A stretch of 16,182 bases of DNA from Actinomycetes bacterium (lineage in GTDB: Bacteria; Actinomycetota; Actinomycetes; Actinomycetales; Microbacteriaceae), in NCBI GenBank assembly GCA_023450335.1, contig JAEXHA010000177.1, positions 1 to 16,182 on the forward strand. Reading direction: 5' to 3'. The notes below the pieces were generated by a model that was not told the origin of the DNA, did not search any database, and saw only the letters and a program-made list of their open reading frames with translations. Made by a program: the position numbers and the translations under genes. Shown here piece after piece: positions 1 to 7,153 of the stretch (position 1 is the first letter of the stretch; every line of letters begins with the position of its first letter).

Positions 1-824
1 TTGCCGAACGGCGACACCACGTTGCCCGCGGCGAACACCCGCGGGTGGCTTGTGCCCCCGCGCAGGTCGACGGTGATCACGCCGTCTGTGCGGTCGAGGG
101 CGAGATCGGCGAGGAAGGCGTCGTGGATCCGCGGAGCTGACGCCGTGAACAGGGCGTCGACGTCGTGCTCCGCACCATCGGCCGTGCGCACGCCGACAAG
201 CGCGTCGGCCTGCACGATCAGCTCGGTGACCGGTGCCTCGACGACGCGGATGCCGCGCGCGGCCAGCCGCTCGGCGACCTCGGGTGCGAGTTCCCCGGCG
301 AGCGCCGTGAACGCGGTCACGGCGTCGCTCCACTGCCGCACGAGCTCGATCTGGTGCACGCTAGCCGGCGACGTGGCCAGCACGCCCAGCCTGCGGCCGG
401 CCACCTCCCACCCGTGGCAGTAGGGGCAGTGCAGCACGCCGCGGCCCCACTGCGCAGCGAGCCCCGGAATGTCGGGCAACTCGTCGCGGATGCCGGAGGT
501 CACCACGATCGTGCGCGCGGCATCGATCGTGCCGTCACCGCGGCGCACCGTGAGCACCTCGCCGCGGTCTTCGACGGCGGTGACCTCGCCCGTGACGATC
601 TCGACCCCGTATGCGCGCACCTCGCTGCGGCCACGGGCCAGCAGCTCCTGCGGGTCGACCCCGTCGTGGCCCAGCACGCCGTGCATGTGCGCGGCGAACC
701 GATTTCGCGGCTGGCCGGCATCGACCACCAGCGTGCGGCGCCGTGCGCGCCCCAGCATCTGCGCGGCGCTCAGCCCCGCCACCCCGCCGCCGATGACAAC
801 GGCATCCCATTCCTGTGTCTCCAT
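1..824 (-). CDS. Thioredoxin-reductase-like NAD(P)/FAD-dependent oxidoreductase (partial, C-terminus off the left edge)
   Basis: A flavoprotein of the thioredoxin reductase fold, probably a cytoplasmic thiol-disulfide oxidoreductase. The start ATG is at 824, preceded by a modest GGCGAGAG ribosome site. About 274 codons are visible before the window ends. The N-terminus has the FAD dinucleotide motif GGGVAGLSAAQ (about residues 12-22). The redox motif CPYCHGWE follows, with cysteines at residues 133 and 136, matching the position of the CxxC in E. coli TrxB. The segment after it, where TrxB has its NADPH-binding GGGxSA, reads GVLATSPASVHQ and is degenerate. Near the left edge VFAAGNVVSPFG corresponds to the second FAD motif of the family. 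It is divergent from the XRE-cupin regulator across 67 bp, so that regulator probably controls it. The family is clear; the electron donor and substrate are not, and a thiol oxidase is an alternative to an NADPH reductase. Confidence 0.88.
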   Translation of the reverse strand, partial: METQEWDAVVIGGGVAGLSAAQMLGRARRRTLVVDAGQPRNRFAAHMHGVLGHDGVDPQELLARGRSEVRAYGVEIVTGEVTAVEDRGEVLTVRRGDGTIDAARTIVVTSGIRDELPDIPGLAAQWGRGVLHCPYCHGWEVAGRRLGVLATSPASVHQIELVRQWSDAVTAFTALAGELAPEVAERLAARGIRVVEAPVTELIVQADALVGVRTADGAEHDVDALFTASAPRIHDAFLADLALDRTDGVITVDLRGGTSHPRVFAAGNVVSPFG

Positions 825-855
825 GCGTGCCACTCTCGCCGACGCTCGCGCAGAG

Positions 856-885
856 TTGCAAACCATCTTGCTGAATTGGCAAGAT
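856..885 (+). promoter_or_regulatory. Candidate promoter of the XRE-cupin regulator, possibly leaderless
   Basis: A -35-like TTGCAA (856-861) and a -10-like CAAGAT (880-885) are separated by 18 bp. The -10 box ends only 6 nt before the ATG at 892, so transcription would begin at or next to the start codon. No Shine-Dalgarno sequence precedes the ATG, which fits a leaderless mRNA. This was read by eye, and the -10 match is only moderate. Confidence 0.4.
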
Positions 886-887
886 GG
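863..887. promoter_or_regulatory. Perfect inverted repeat, probable operator between the divergent genes
   Basis: CCATCTTGC (863-871) and GCAAGATGG (879-887) are perfect 9-bp inverted arms around the 7-bp spacer TGAATTG. The repeat lies in the 67-bp gap between the flavoprotein and XRE-cupin start codons and overlaps the likely -10 box of the regulator. A symmetric site here is what a dimeric helix-turn-helix regulator would bind. The obvious candidate is the adjacent XRE-cupin protein, repressing itself and the divergent flavoprotein gene. The repeat is directly visible; the protein that binds it is inferred. Confidence 0.7.
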
Positions 888-891
888 GCGG

Positions 892-1446
892 ATGCCAGAA
901 GCCATCGCCCAGGTCGGACCGCGCCTGCGCGCCGCGCGGCAGGCTCGCGGCTGGACGCTCGAGGAGCTTGCCACGCGCGCCGCGGTCTCGATGAGCACCC
1001 TCTCGCGGCTGGAATCCGGTAAGCGTCAGGCTTCACTGGAGCTGCTTCTGCCGGTGACGCGGCAGCTCGGCATCCGCATCGACGACCTGCTGCCGCCCGA
1101 GATCGGCGATCCGCGGGTGCGGCGCGAGACGGTGCGGCGTGAGGGAATGGTCATCGCGCCGCTCACGCTCGAGCAGTCGCCGGTGCAGGCGTTCAAGATC
1201 ACCTATGCGTCGACCGACGCGGCGCCGTCACCGCGCGTGCACGACGGGTTCGAGTGGGTCTACGTGCTCAGCGGGCGCCTGCGGCTCATGCTCGACGAGG
1301 TCGAGCACGTGCTCGAGCCGGGCGAGGCCGCCGAGTTCGACACCCGCGTGCCGCACAGCCTGAGTGCCGTGGGCGGTCCCGCCGAGGTCGTGAGCATCTT
1401 CAGCGCGTCGGGTGAGCGCATCCACACCCACCCCGCGGGTCACTGA
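892..1446 (+). CDS. XRE-family transcriptional regulator with C-terminal cupin domain
   Basis: A 184-residue DNA-binding regulator of the XRE-plus-cupin architecture. Residues about 9-66 form the helix-turn-helix domain, including GWTLEELATRAAVSMSTLSRLESGK. Residues about 100-175 form a cupin beta-barrel with VHDGFEWVYVLSGRLRL (H117, E121) and PHSL (H155), the usual metal or ligand-binding positions. The C-terminus ends in a histidine-rich tail, HTHPAGH. The same frame stays open upstream to 469, but that part is antisense to the flavoprotein gene. The ATG at 892 begins the conserved HTH sequence and follows a promoter with an embedded palindrome. Proteins of this type sense a small molecule with the cupin and control neighbouring enzymes, so the divergent flavoprotein is the likely target. 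The effector is unknown. Confidence 0.9.
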   Translation: MPEAIAQVGPRLRAARQARGWTLEELATRAAVSMSTLSRLESGKRQASLELLLPVTRQLGIRIDDLLPPEIGDPRVRRETVRREGMVIAPLTLEQSPVQAFKITYASTDAAPSPRVHDGFEWVYVLSGRLRLMLDEVEHVLEPGEAAEFDTRVPHSLSAVGGPAEVVSIFSASGERIHTHPAGH

Positions 1447-1470
1447 CGCCGCAGGGCGGGCGAGGGGAAA

Positions 1471-2409
1471 TCAGTACCAGCCGTACGACTGCGAGTGGTT
1501 CCACGCGCCGCAGGGAGTGCCGTAGCGGCCGTCGATGTAGCCCAGGCCCCAGCGGATCTGCGTCGCGGGGTTGGTCTGCCAGTCCGAGCCGGCACTGGCC
1601 ATCTTGCTGCCGGGCAGCGCCTGCGGAATGCCGAACGCGCCGCTGGAGGAGTTGTAGGCCTGGTAGTTCCAGCCCGACTCGCGCGACCACAGGGCGTCGA
1701 GGCACTGGAACTGGTCGTCGCCCCAGCCGCGCTGGGCCAGCATGTCGCGGGCGATGGCCCGGGCGTCGCCCCCCGAGTACTGCCTCGAGCCCGACGCCGG
1801 CGACGGCGCAGAAGATGACGCCGAACGCTGCGCGGCAGCCTTCTCGGCGGCCTCGCGCTCGGCCTTGGCCTTGGCTTCGGCAGCCTTCTTCTTGGCGGCC
1901 TCCTCGGCGGCCTTCTTCTCCTTGGCGTCGGCAAGCGCCTGCTGCAGCCCGTCGATCTCGCCCGCCACCCGCGCCGTCTCGGCAACCGTCTCATCGGTCA
2001 TGTGCGGAATGAACAGGGCGGGCATGAGCTCGATCGTGCGCAGCTCACGGGCGAGGTCTGCCAACTCGGTGGTGTCGATGGCGATCTCGACGTCGCCGAG
2101 GTCGAGATCGGCCTTGTCCGCTTCGGACTTCACTTCGGCCACGGTGCTCTTCGCGCCGGCCAGTGCGGCGGTCGCATCGGCCAGAGCCGAAGAGCTCTCG
2201 CTCTCGATCTGCGCGATCTTCTCGTCAGCCACGAAGCCGACGGCCGCCAGCACCGGGGCGCTCGCGGCAGGGTCGGAGCCGGCGTCGGCGTGGGCGGGGG
2301 TCGAACCGGGGAGGCCGGTCACGACGACGGCCGCAGCCAGCGCGAGGCCGGTCGCGACAGTGACGGGGGTGAGGGTGCGACGGAGGGAACGAGTCGAATC
2401 TGAGCGCAT
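1471..2409 (-). CDS. Secreted lytic transglycosylase-like protein with coiled-coil region
   Basis: A 312-residue exported protein, probably a peptidoglycan-cleaving or remodelling enzyme. Residues 1-41 form a signal peptide (SLRRT basic region, GLALAAAVVV core, cleavage likely after AHA). Residues about 135-195 are rich in Ala, Lys and Glu and should form a long charged helix or coiled coil. A Ser/Pro linker follows. The last 95 residues match the short transglycosylase-like domain common in actinobacteria: WSRESGWN with the presumed catalytic E244, SGAFGIPQALPGSKM, and a C-terminal GYIDGRYGTPCGAW. C236 and C300 could form a disulfide. I chose the ATG at 2409; a GTG at 2439 would add ten residues before the basic region and has no better ribosome site. 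It is convergent with the XRE-cupin gene. Confidence 0.85.
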   Translation of the reverse strand: MRSDSTRSLRRTLTPVTVATGLALAAAVVVTGLPGSTPAHADAGSDPAASAPVLAAVGFVADEKIAQIESESSSALADATAALAGAKSTVAEVKSEADKADLDLGDVEIAIDTTELADLARELRTIELMPALFIPHMTDETVAETARVAGEIDGLQQALADAKEKKAAEEAAKKKAAEAKAKAEREAAEKAAAQRSASSSAPSPASGSRQYSGGDARAIARDMLAQRGWGDDQFQCLDALWSRESGWNYQAYNSSSGAFGIPQALPGSKMASAGSDWQTNPATQIRWGLGYIDGRYGTPCGAWNHSQSYGWY

Positions 2410-2436
2410 GAAAATGGGGGTCTTCCGGGTTGTCAG

Positions 2437-2457
2437 CACCGGGGAGATTCACCGGTG
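2437..2457. repeat. Inverted repeat in the leader of the transglycosylase-like gene
   Basis: CACCGG (2437-2442) and CCGGTG (2452-2457) are perfect 6-bp arms around a 9-base loop. The repeat lies 28 bp upstream of the transglycosylase-like ATG, so it would form a stem-loop in that gene's 5' leader or serve as a protein site. TTCACCGG also recurs at 2510-2517. I could not match it to a known riboswitch or operator. Confidence 0.35.
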
Positions 2458-2647
2458 TGCGTCCTCGGGCGGACACAAAACAGCGAGTCTGTCACATCGA
2501 ATCTGGACGTTCACCGGGCATTTCCTGGACGCGCTGCCAGACAGGCCGACATTCGCGAGCCCGACAGGGTCGCCCGACCCACCCGGGAAGACGCCCTCGC
2601 GCGGCCGCGACCGGCATCGTGATCGACCCGCCGAAGCCGGTGAGCGA

Positions 2648-2653
2648 TACCCT
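2648..2653 (+). promoter_or_regulatory. -10 box of the MFS exporter gene, probably leaderless
   Basis: TACCCT fits the actinobacterial TANNNT -10 pattern and ends 7 nt before the ATG at 2661, so the transcript would start at or beside the start codon. The only upstream element resembling a -35 is a weak TCGACC (2623-2628). The same spacing recurs before the gene at 15516, which supports both start choices. A GGTGAG at 2639-2644 lies too far from the ATG to be an obvious ribosome site. Confidence 0.4.
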
Positions 2654-2660
2654 GACCGAC

Positions 2661-4169
2661 ATGGCGAAACCGCATCCGGGTGAGCCGGCCCCCGCGGCCG
2701 ACGGCGCCGCCGCACCGGCGTTCACCCGCACGATTCCCATCACCCCGGCCGCCCGCTGGCGAGCGTTCTGGGTGTGCGTCTCGGTGGCTGCGGTCACGAT
2801 CCTCGACCTCACGAAGGTCAACGTCGCCATCCCCGTCATCGGCGAGGTGATGGATGCCGGATCGACCGAGTTGCAGCTGATCGTCTCAGGATTCGTGCTC
2901 ACCTTCGGGCTGGCCCTCGTGCCCATGGGCCGCCTCGGCGACCAGCGCTCGCGTCGCACGCTGTTCATCGTGGGCCTCGCGCTCTACACGTTGACCAGCG
3001 CGATGTGCGCGCTCGCCCCCGACGCCACATTCCTCTTCATCGCGAGACTCCTGCAGGGTGCGGCCGCCGGCATCCAGATGCCCCAGGTGCTCGGTCTGAT
3101 CCAAGAGCTGTTCCACGGCAAGGAGCGAGGGCGTGCCTTCGGGCTGTTCGGTGCCACGATCGGCATCGCCACGGCGTTCGGGCCCACACTCGGTGGCCTG
3201 CTCATCGCCCTGGGTGGCCCGCTGGACGGATGGCGTCTCATCTTCTGGATGAACGTGCCGCTGTGCATCATCGCCATCGCCTGCGTCATCTGGCTGCTGC
3301 CCACCGTGCGTCATGCCTCACCGCACCCGATCGCCCTCGACCCGATCGGGCTCGTGCTGTTCGCCGCGACCGTCGTCTCGCTGATGTGGCCATTCCTGTT
3401 CACGACGGGCGCGCCCACTGACGACCCGGCGCGCTGGTGGCTGCTGGTCGCGTTCGCGTTGTTCGTGTCAGCCTTCATCGCGTGGGAGCGGCACTATGCC
3501 GCGCGCGGCAAGGCGCCGCTCGTGTCGCTCGATCTGTTCCGCATCACGTCGTTCCGCAACGGCACGCTGCTGCAGACGCTGTACTTCACGGCCACACCGG
3601 GGATGTTCCTGGTCACGACGCTGTTCCTGCAGATCGGCCTGGGCCTTGAGCCGGTGTTCGCCGGCATGGTCTCGATCGGCTTCGCGCTGGCCAGCGCCAT
3701 CACCTCGTGGATCGGCGGCAATCTGGTCGATCGACACGGGCGAGCGGTCGTGGTGTGGGGTCTGGCGGGCGTGCTCGTCGCCGTCGGCGGACTCATGCTC
3801 GCGGCCCTGTTCGGAGACCCGGCCTGGACGCCGTATCTCATGGCCGCCGTGATGACCCTCGGCGGCGCGGGCGGCGGATTCGTCATCGCCCCGAACCAAA
3901 CGCTCACCCTCGCCGACATCGCCGTCAAACAGGGCGGCCTCGCCGGGTCGGTCGGCCAGCTCGGGCAGCGCATCGGTGCCGCCGTCGGCACCGCCGTCGC
4001 GCTGTCGCTGTTCTACGCCACCATCTACCGCGAAACGGGTGCGCACGACTCGTTCGTCGTCTACCACGACGCCTACGCGTACGGCATGCTGTCGGTCGCG
4101 ATCTTCCTCGCCCTCGCGTTCATCGTCTCGATCCTCGACCTCTCGTCGCGCCGGCGCGGCCAGGCGTGA
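2661..4169 (+). CDS. MFS transporter, DHA2 (EmrB/QacA-type, 14-TM) family
   Basis: A 502-residue inner-membrane exporter of the drug:H+ antiporter-2 type. About 14 hydrophobic segments run from residue about 35 to the end, which is the family's usual length and topology. Diagnostic motifs are visible: LDLTKVNVAIP in TM1 (the DHA2 LDxTxVNVALP signature), GRLGDQRSRRT in the loop between TM2 and TM3 (motif A), and ATAFGPTLGGLL in TM5 (motif C, antiporters). The first 30 residues are Pro/Ala-rich and cytoplasmic. The frame stays open upstream to 2430, but the ATG at 2661 has a -10 box at leaderless spacing and leaves a normal N-terminus. No regulator is adjacent on the same strand. Its stop lies 26 bp from the stop of the convergent LMF gene. 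Substrate unknown; a multidrug or metabolite exporter. Confidence 0.9.
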   Translation: MAKPHPGEPAPAADGAAAPAFTRTIPITPAARWRAFWVCVSVAAVTILDLTKVNVAIPVIGEVMDAGSTELQLIVSGFVLTFGLALVPMGRLGDQRSRRTLFIVGLALYTLTSAMCALAPDATFLFIARLLQGAAAGIQMPQVLGLIQELFHGKERGRAFGLFGATIGIATAFGPTLGGLLIALGGPLDGWRLIFWMNVPLCIIAIACVIWLLPTVRHASPHPIALDPIGLVLFAATVVSLMWPFLFTTGAPTDDPARWWLLVAFALFVSAFIAWERHYAARGKAPLVSLDLFRITSFRNGTLLQTLYFTATPGMFLVTTLFLQIGLGLEPVFAGMVSIGFALASAITSWIGGNLVDRHGRAVVVWGLAGVLVAVGGLMLAALFGDPAWTPYLMAAVMTLGGAGGGFVIAPNQTLTLADIAVKQGGLAGSVGQLGQRIGAAVGTAVALSLFYATIYRETGAHDSFVVYHDAYAYGMLSVAIFLALAFIVSILDLSSRRRGQA

Positions 4170-4195
4170 CCTCGGCCGTCCCGGCGCCGTAGCCG

Positions 4196-5635
4196 TCACC
4201 GCAGCGCCATCGGTCCGATCAGCTCGCGGCGCCGGTCACGCACCCAGCGGTCGCCCGTGGCGCGAAGCTGCGCACGGGTGGTGAAGCGGTAGCGGTACGA
4301 CACCGCACGCACCCATCGCGGGCGGTCGCCCCCGAACGGGTCGTCGGCCAGCAGGCGCAGGGTCGCGGCATCCGCTTCGAGCAGGCGCACCAGCAGCACT
4401 GTGAACCAGTCGTCGAGCGACCGTCCCAGCGGCAGGAACCACATCAGCCAGTCCAGCCGCAGGTGGTACGGCGCGAACTGACCGGGCACCCGACGCACCG
4501 GCCCCGGCTTGCCTTTGAACGTGTATTCGCGCCACGGCCCGGCATCGGGATCATCGGCCGTCGTCCCCTCGACGACGATCTCGATGCGCTCCTTCGTCAC
4601 CGTGCCGAACGCGCCGTACGCATTGGCGAGCTGCCACCGGTTGAAGCTCGCGTTCATCAGCTGGCGCCGGGCGAACAGATTCCGCACCGCCGGCACGCTG
4701 ATCACGACGTAGCCCACGAACACAACCGAGGTCACCACGACCCAGTACAGAGGGATGGATGCCGGGGCCCGCTCGCCCGGCAGCCCGAACGCCGCGAAGG
4801 CCAGCACGATAGTCGCCCAGTTCAGCCACGCGAAGTTGCCGGTGACCACGAGCCACAACTGCGTCAGGATCACCACTGCCGCGGCCGCGGTCCCGACCCA
4901 CACGGGCCAGGCGCCGGGCAGCACCAGCGACAGGAGCGGCACGAACAGCAGCCACGGCACGACCAGCTGCGCGAAATGATTGCCGATCACCTCGAGCCGG
5001 TGGAACCAGGCCGGCAGCAGGTGCGCCTGACGGCTGAACGGCCCCGGCATGGGCTGGGTCTCGTGGTGGTACATGAGCGCCGTCAGATCGCGCCACTCCC
5101 GCCCGCCGCGGATCTTGATCATGCCCGCGCCGAACTCGAGCCGGAACACGAGCCACCACAGCAGCACGATCACCACGGTCGACGGCGGCTGCGAGTCCGA
5201 ACCGAGGAACGCCGCGAGGAACCCGGCCTCGAGCAGCAGCATCTCCCACCCGAACCCGTAGAAGGTCTGCCCGATCGAGGTGATCGACATGTACCCCAGC
5301 CACAGCAGCAGGAAGGCGATCATCGGCACCCACGGCGGACCGAGCTGGGGGATGCCGCCCACCAGCAGCGCCGCGACCGCGATGCCCCCGATGCACAGCC
5401 AGACCAGGCGCCGGTCGGTGTAGTCGAGGACGCGGAACACCGTCGGATGCAGCGGCCATCTCGGCCGGGACTTCGCCCAGGCCAGCAGAGTGGATGCCGG
5501 CAGCAGGCCACGCTCGCCGACGAGCGGCCGAAACTGGTTCAGCGTCGAGACGAACGCGATCAGGAACAGTGCGGCGATCCCGCGCTGCAGCACCTGCCGC
5601 GCGAACTCGAAGTCGACCGCCGCGAAGCCGTCCAT
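4196..5635 (-). CDS. Lipase maturation factor (LMF1) family membrane protein
   Basis: A 479-residue polytopic membrane protein of the LMF family, whose animal member LMF1 is an ER protein needed for folding of lipoprotein and other lipases. Family features seen: a first membrane helix followed by RPLVGERGLLPA; YGFGWEMLLLEAGFLAAF; FRLEFGAGMIKIRGG; HRLEVIGNHFAQLVVPW; and a C-terminal soluble part with SFNRWQLANAYGAFGTVTKE and VPGQFAPYHLRLDWLMWF. Several helices span residues about 15-340. Its ATG lies 9 nt beyond the stop of the upstream FAD oxidoreductase, and the ribosome site AGGGTGA overlaps that stop codon, so translation is probably coupled. The bacterial function is not established. By analogy it may help fold or assemble exported proteins, but no lipase gene is nearby. 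Confidence 0.88.
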   Translation of the reverse strand: MDGFAAVDFEFARQVLQRGIAALFLIAFVSTLNQFRPLVGERGLLPASTLLAWAKSRPRWPLHPTVFRVLDYTDRRLVWLCIGGIAVAALLVGGIPQLGPPWVPMIAFLLLWLGYMSITSIGQTFYGFGWEMLLLEAGFLAAFLGSDSQPPSTVVIVLLWWLVFRLEFGAGMIKIRGGREWRDLTALMYHHETQPMPGPFSRQAHLLPAWFHRLEVIGNHFAQLVVPWLLFVPLLSLVLPGAWPVWVGTAAAAVVILTQLWLVVTGNFAWLNWATIVLAFAAFGLPGERAPASIPLYWVVVTSVVFVGYVVISVPAVRNLFARRQLMNASFNRWQLANAYGAFGTVTKERIEIVVEGTTADDPDAGPWREYTFKGKPGPVRRVPGQFAPYHLRLDWLMWFLPLGRSLDDWFTVLLVRLLEADAATLRLLADDPFGGDRPRWVRAVSYRYRFTTRAQLRATGDRWVRDRRRELIGPMALR

Positions 5636-5644
5636 GGCGTCACC

Positions 5645-7150
5645 CTACGACGATGCAGTGCCCCCGGACAGGCCGTTCGCGCTCGTCCGCGGCGACAGAT
5701 CGGGGGCCTCGTGCACGCCGAACTCGTGCCGCAGGGCGCTGAGTGCCGCGTGCCAGCCGGCCAGGCCGTGCACGCCGGGGCCGGGCGAGGCCGAGGCCGT
5801 CGACAGGTACACCCCCGGAATCGGTGTGCGCCACGGGTCGGGTGAGAGGGTCGGCCGGCGCACGAGCTGTCGCAGCGTGGGTGCGCCGGCGGCGATGTCG
5901 CCGCCGATGTAGTTCGGATTGTGCGCGGCCACCTCGACGGCCGAGCGCGAGCTGACCGCCAGGATCGTGTCACGGAAGCCGGGGGCGAACCGCTCGATCT
6001 GGGCAATGATCGCCTCGGCGCGGTCGAACGGGCTGTCGGCCGGCACATGCGTGTAGGTCCACAGGGTGTGGGCGCCCTCGGGCGCACGCGTGGGGTCGAA
6101 CAGCGTCGGCTGCGACACGAGCACGTAGGGGCTGTCGGGGTGGTGGCCCTTCGTCACGGCGTTCTCGGCCCGGGCCATCTCGGCCCGGGTGCCGCCGAGG
6201 TGCACCGTGCCGGCACGGCGTACCTCGCGGTGGGTCCACGGCACCGGCCGTGAAAGGGCGAAGTCGACCTTGGCGACGCCGCCGCCGTAGCGGAACCGGC
6301 TCAGCGTGCGGCGGTAGCGCGCCGGCATCCGATCGCCTGCCAGCCGCACCAGCGCACGGGGCGTGACATCGAGCAGCACGACCCGGGCGTTGTCGAGCTC
6401 GGCCAGCGAGGTCACCTCGTGGCCGGTGACGACCTCGCCGCCGTGGGCCACGAGGTCGGCCACCAGCGCATCGATGATCGCCTGGCTGCCGCCCACCGGC
6501 AGCGGCCAGCCCTCGGCGTGCGCGTAGGCGGCCAAGGCCAAGCCCGCACCGGCACCGGCGACCGACGGCTGCGCGAGGATCGAATGCGAGGTGACGCCGG
6601 TCAGCAGCGCCGGGGCGGCGTCCTCGCGGAAACGCGTGTTCCACAGCGGACTGCCCTGCTCGAGGGCGCGCAGACCGAACCGCAGTGCCGTGATCGGGTG
6701 GCGTGGCACGCGCAGCAGCGACGAGCCGGTGAACTCGGCGATCCGATCGGCGCGGGTCGCCAAGGGGCCCATCAGCCGCGCGTAGGCGCGGCCGTCGCGA
6801 CCCAGGGCACCGGCCGTCGCGTCGAGGTCGCGGTAGGCGATCGCGGCCCGGCCGGCGTCGAGGGGCTGAGCGAACGAGACGGCGGGCGTGATGAACTCGA
6901 CGCGCTCACGCAGCCCGAAGGCCTCGAAGAACGGCGAGGCGAACGCGAGCGGATGCACCGCCGAGCACACGTCGTGGCGGAAGCCGGGCAGGGTCAGCTC
7001 GCGCGTCGCGGCCCCGCCGCCGGGGTGGTCGTCGCGTTCGTAGACGCGCACCGACAATCCCGCGCGGGCGAGGGTGACCGCCGCGGCCAGGCCGTTGGGT
7101 CCGGCGCCGACGACGACGGCATCCACTGGCCCTTCCGCGCCGGCTGCCAC
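5645..7150 (-). CDS. Phytoene-desaturase-like (CrtI/PYROXD2-type) NAD(P)/FAD-dependent oxidoreductase
   Basis: A 501-residue flavoenzyme of the amine-oxidase/phytoene-desaturase superfamily. The N-terminal dinucleotide fold is VDAVVVGAGPNGLAAA (residues 9-24), with the ribose-binding E38 and then PGGGAATRELTLPGFRHDVCSAVHP. The C-terminus has the family's PGPGVHGLAGWHAALSAL, which closes the FAD site. The frame opens with GTG at 7150, only 3 nt past the GntR stop and with no clear ribosome site. A second GTG at 7126 (residue 9) has GGAAGGG just upstream and begins exactly at the conserved VDAVVVGAG, so the true start may be 7126. It sits between the GntR regulator and the LMF gene in one tight operon. 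No other carotenoid gene is present, so carotenoid desaturation is unlikely to be safe to assume; the substrate is unknown. Confidence 0.88.
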   Translation of the reverse strand: MAAGAEGPVDAVVVGAGPNGLAAAVTLARAGLSVRVYERDDHPGGGAATRELTLPGFRHDVCSAVHPLAFASPFFEAFGLRERVEFITPAVSFAQPLDAGRAAIAYRDLDATAGALGRDGRAYARLMGPLATRADRIAEFTGSSLLRVPRHPITALRFGLRALEQGSPLWNTRFREDAAPALLTGVTSHSILAQPSVAGAGAGLALAAYAHAEGWPLPVGGSQAIIDALVADLVAHGGEVVTGHEVTSLAELDNARVVLLDVTPRALVRLAGDRMPARYRRTLSRFRYGGGVAKVDFALSRPVPWTHREVRRAGTVHLGGTRAEMARAENAVTKGHHPDSPYVLVSQPTLFDPTRAPEGAHTLWTYTHVPADSPFDRAEAIIAQIERFAPGFRDTILAVSSRSAVEVAAHNPNYIGGDIAAGAPTLRQLVRRPTLSPDPWRTPIPGVYLSTASASPGPGVHGLAGWHAALSALRHEFGVHEAPDLSPRTSANGLSGGTASS

Positions 7151-7153
7151 GGA

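Noticed and set aside
2410..2520. c-di-AMP (ydaO) riboswitch in the transglycosylase leader
   Set aside because: Such riboswitches often precede actinobacterial wall hydrolases, but I could not trace the conserved ydaO core here, only a simple hairpin.
4170..4195. Bidirectional terminator between the convergent MFS and LMF genes
   Set aside because: Only 4-bp GC arms with a long loop and no T-run on either strand.
4463..5845. 460-codon plus-strand open frame
   Set aside because: It is the shadow of the LMF and FAD oxidoreductase genes, with repetitive charged composition typical of antisense reading in high-GC DNA.
5645..7150. Assignment of the flavoenzyme as carotenoid phytoene desaturase (crtI)
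   Set aside because: There are no crtB, crtE or other carotenoid genes nearby, and the superfamily includes many non-carotenoid enzymes.
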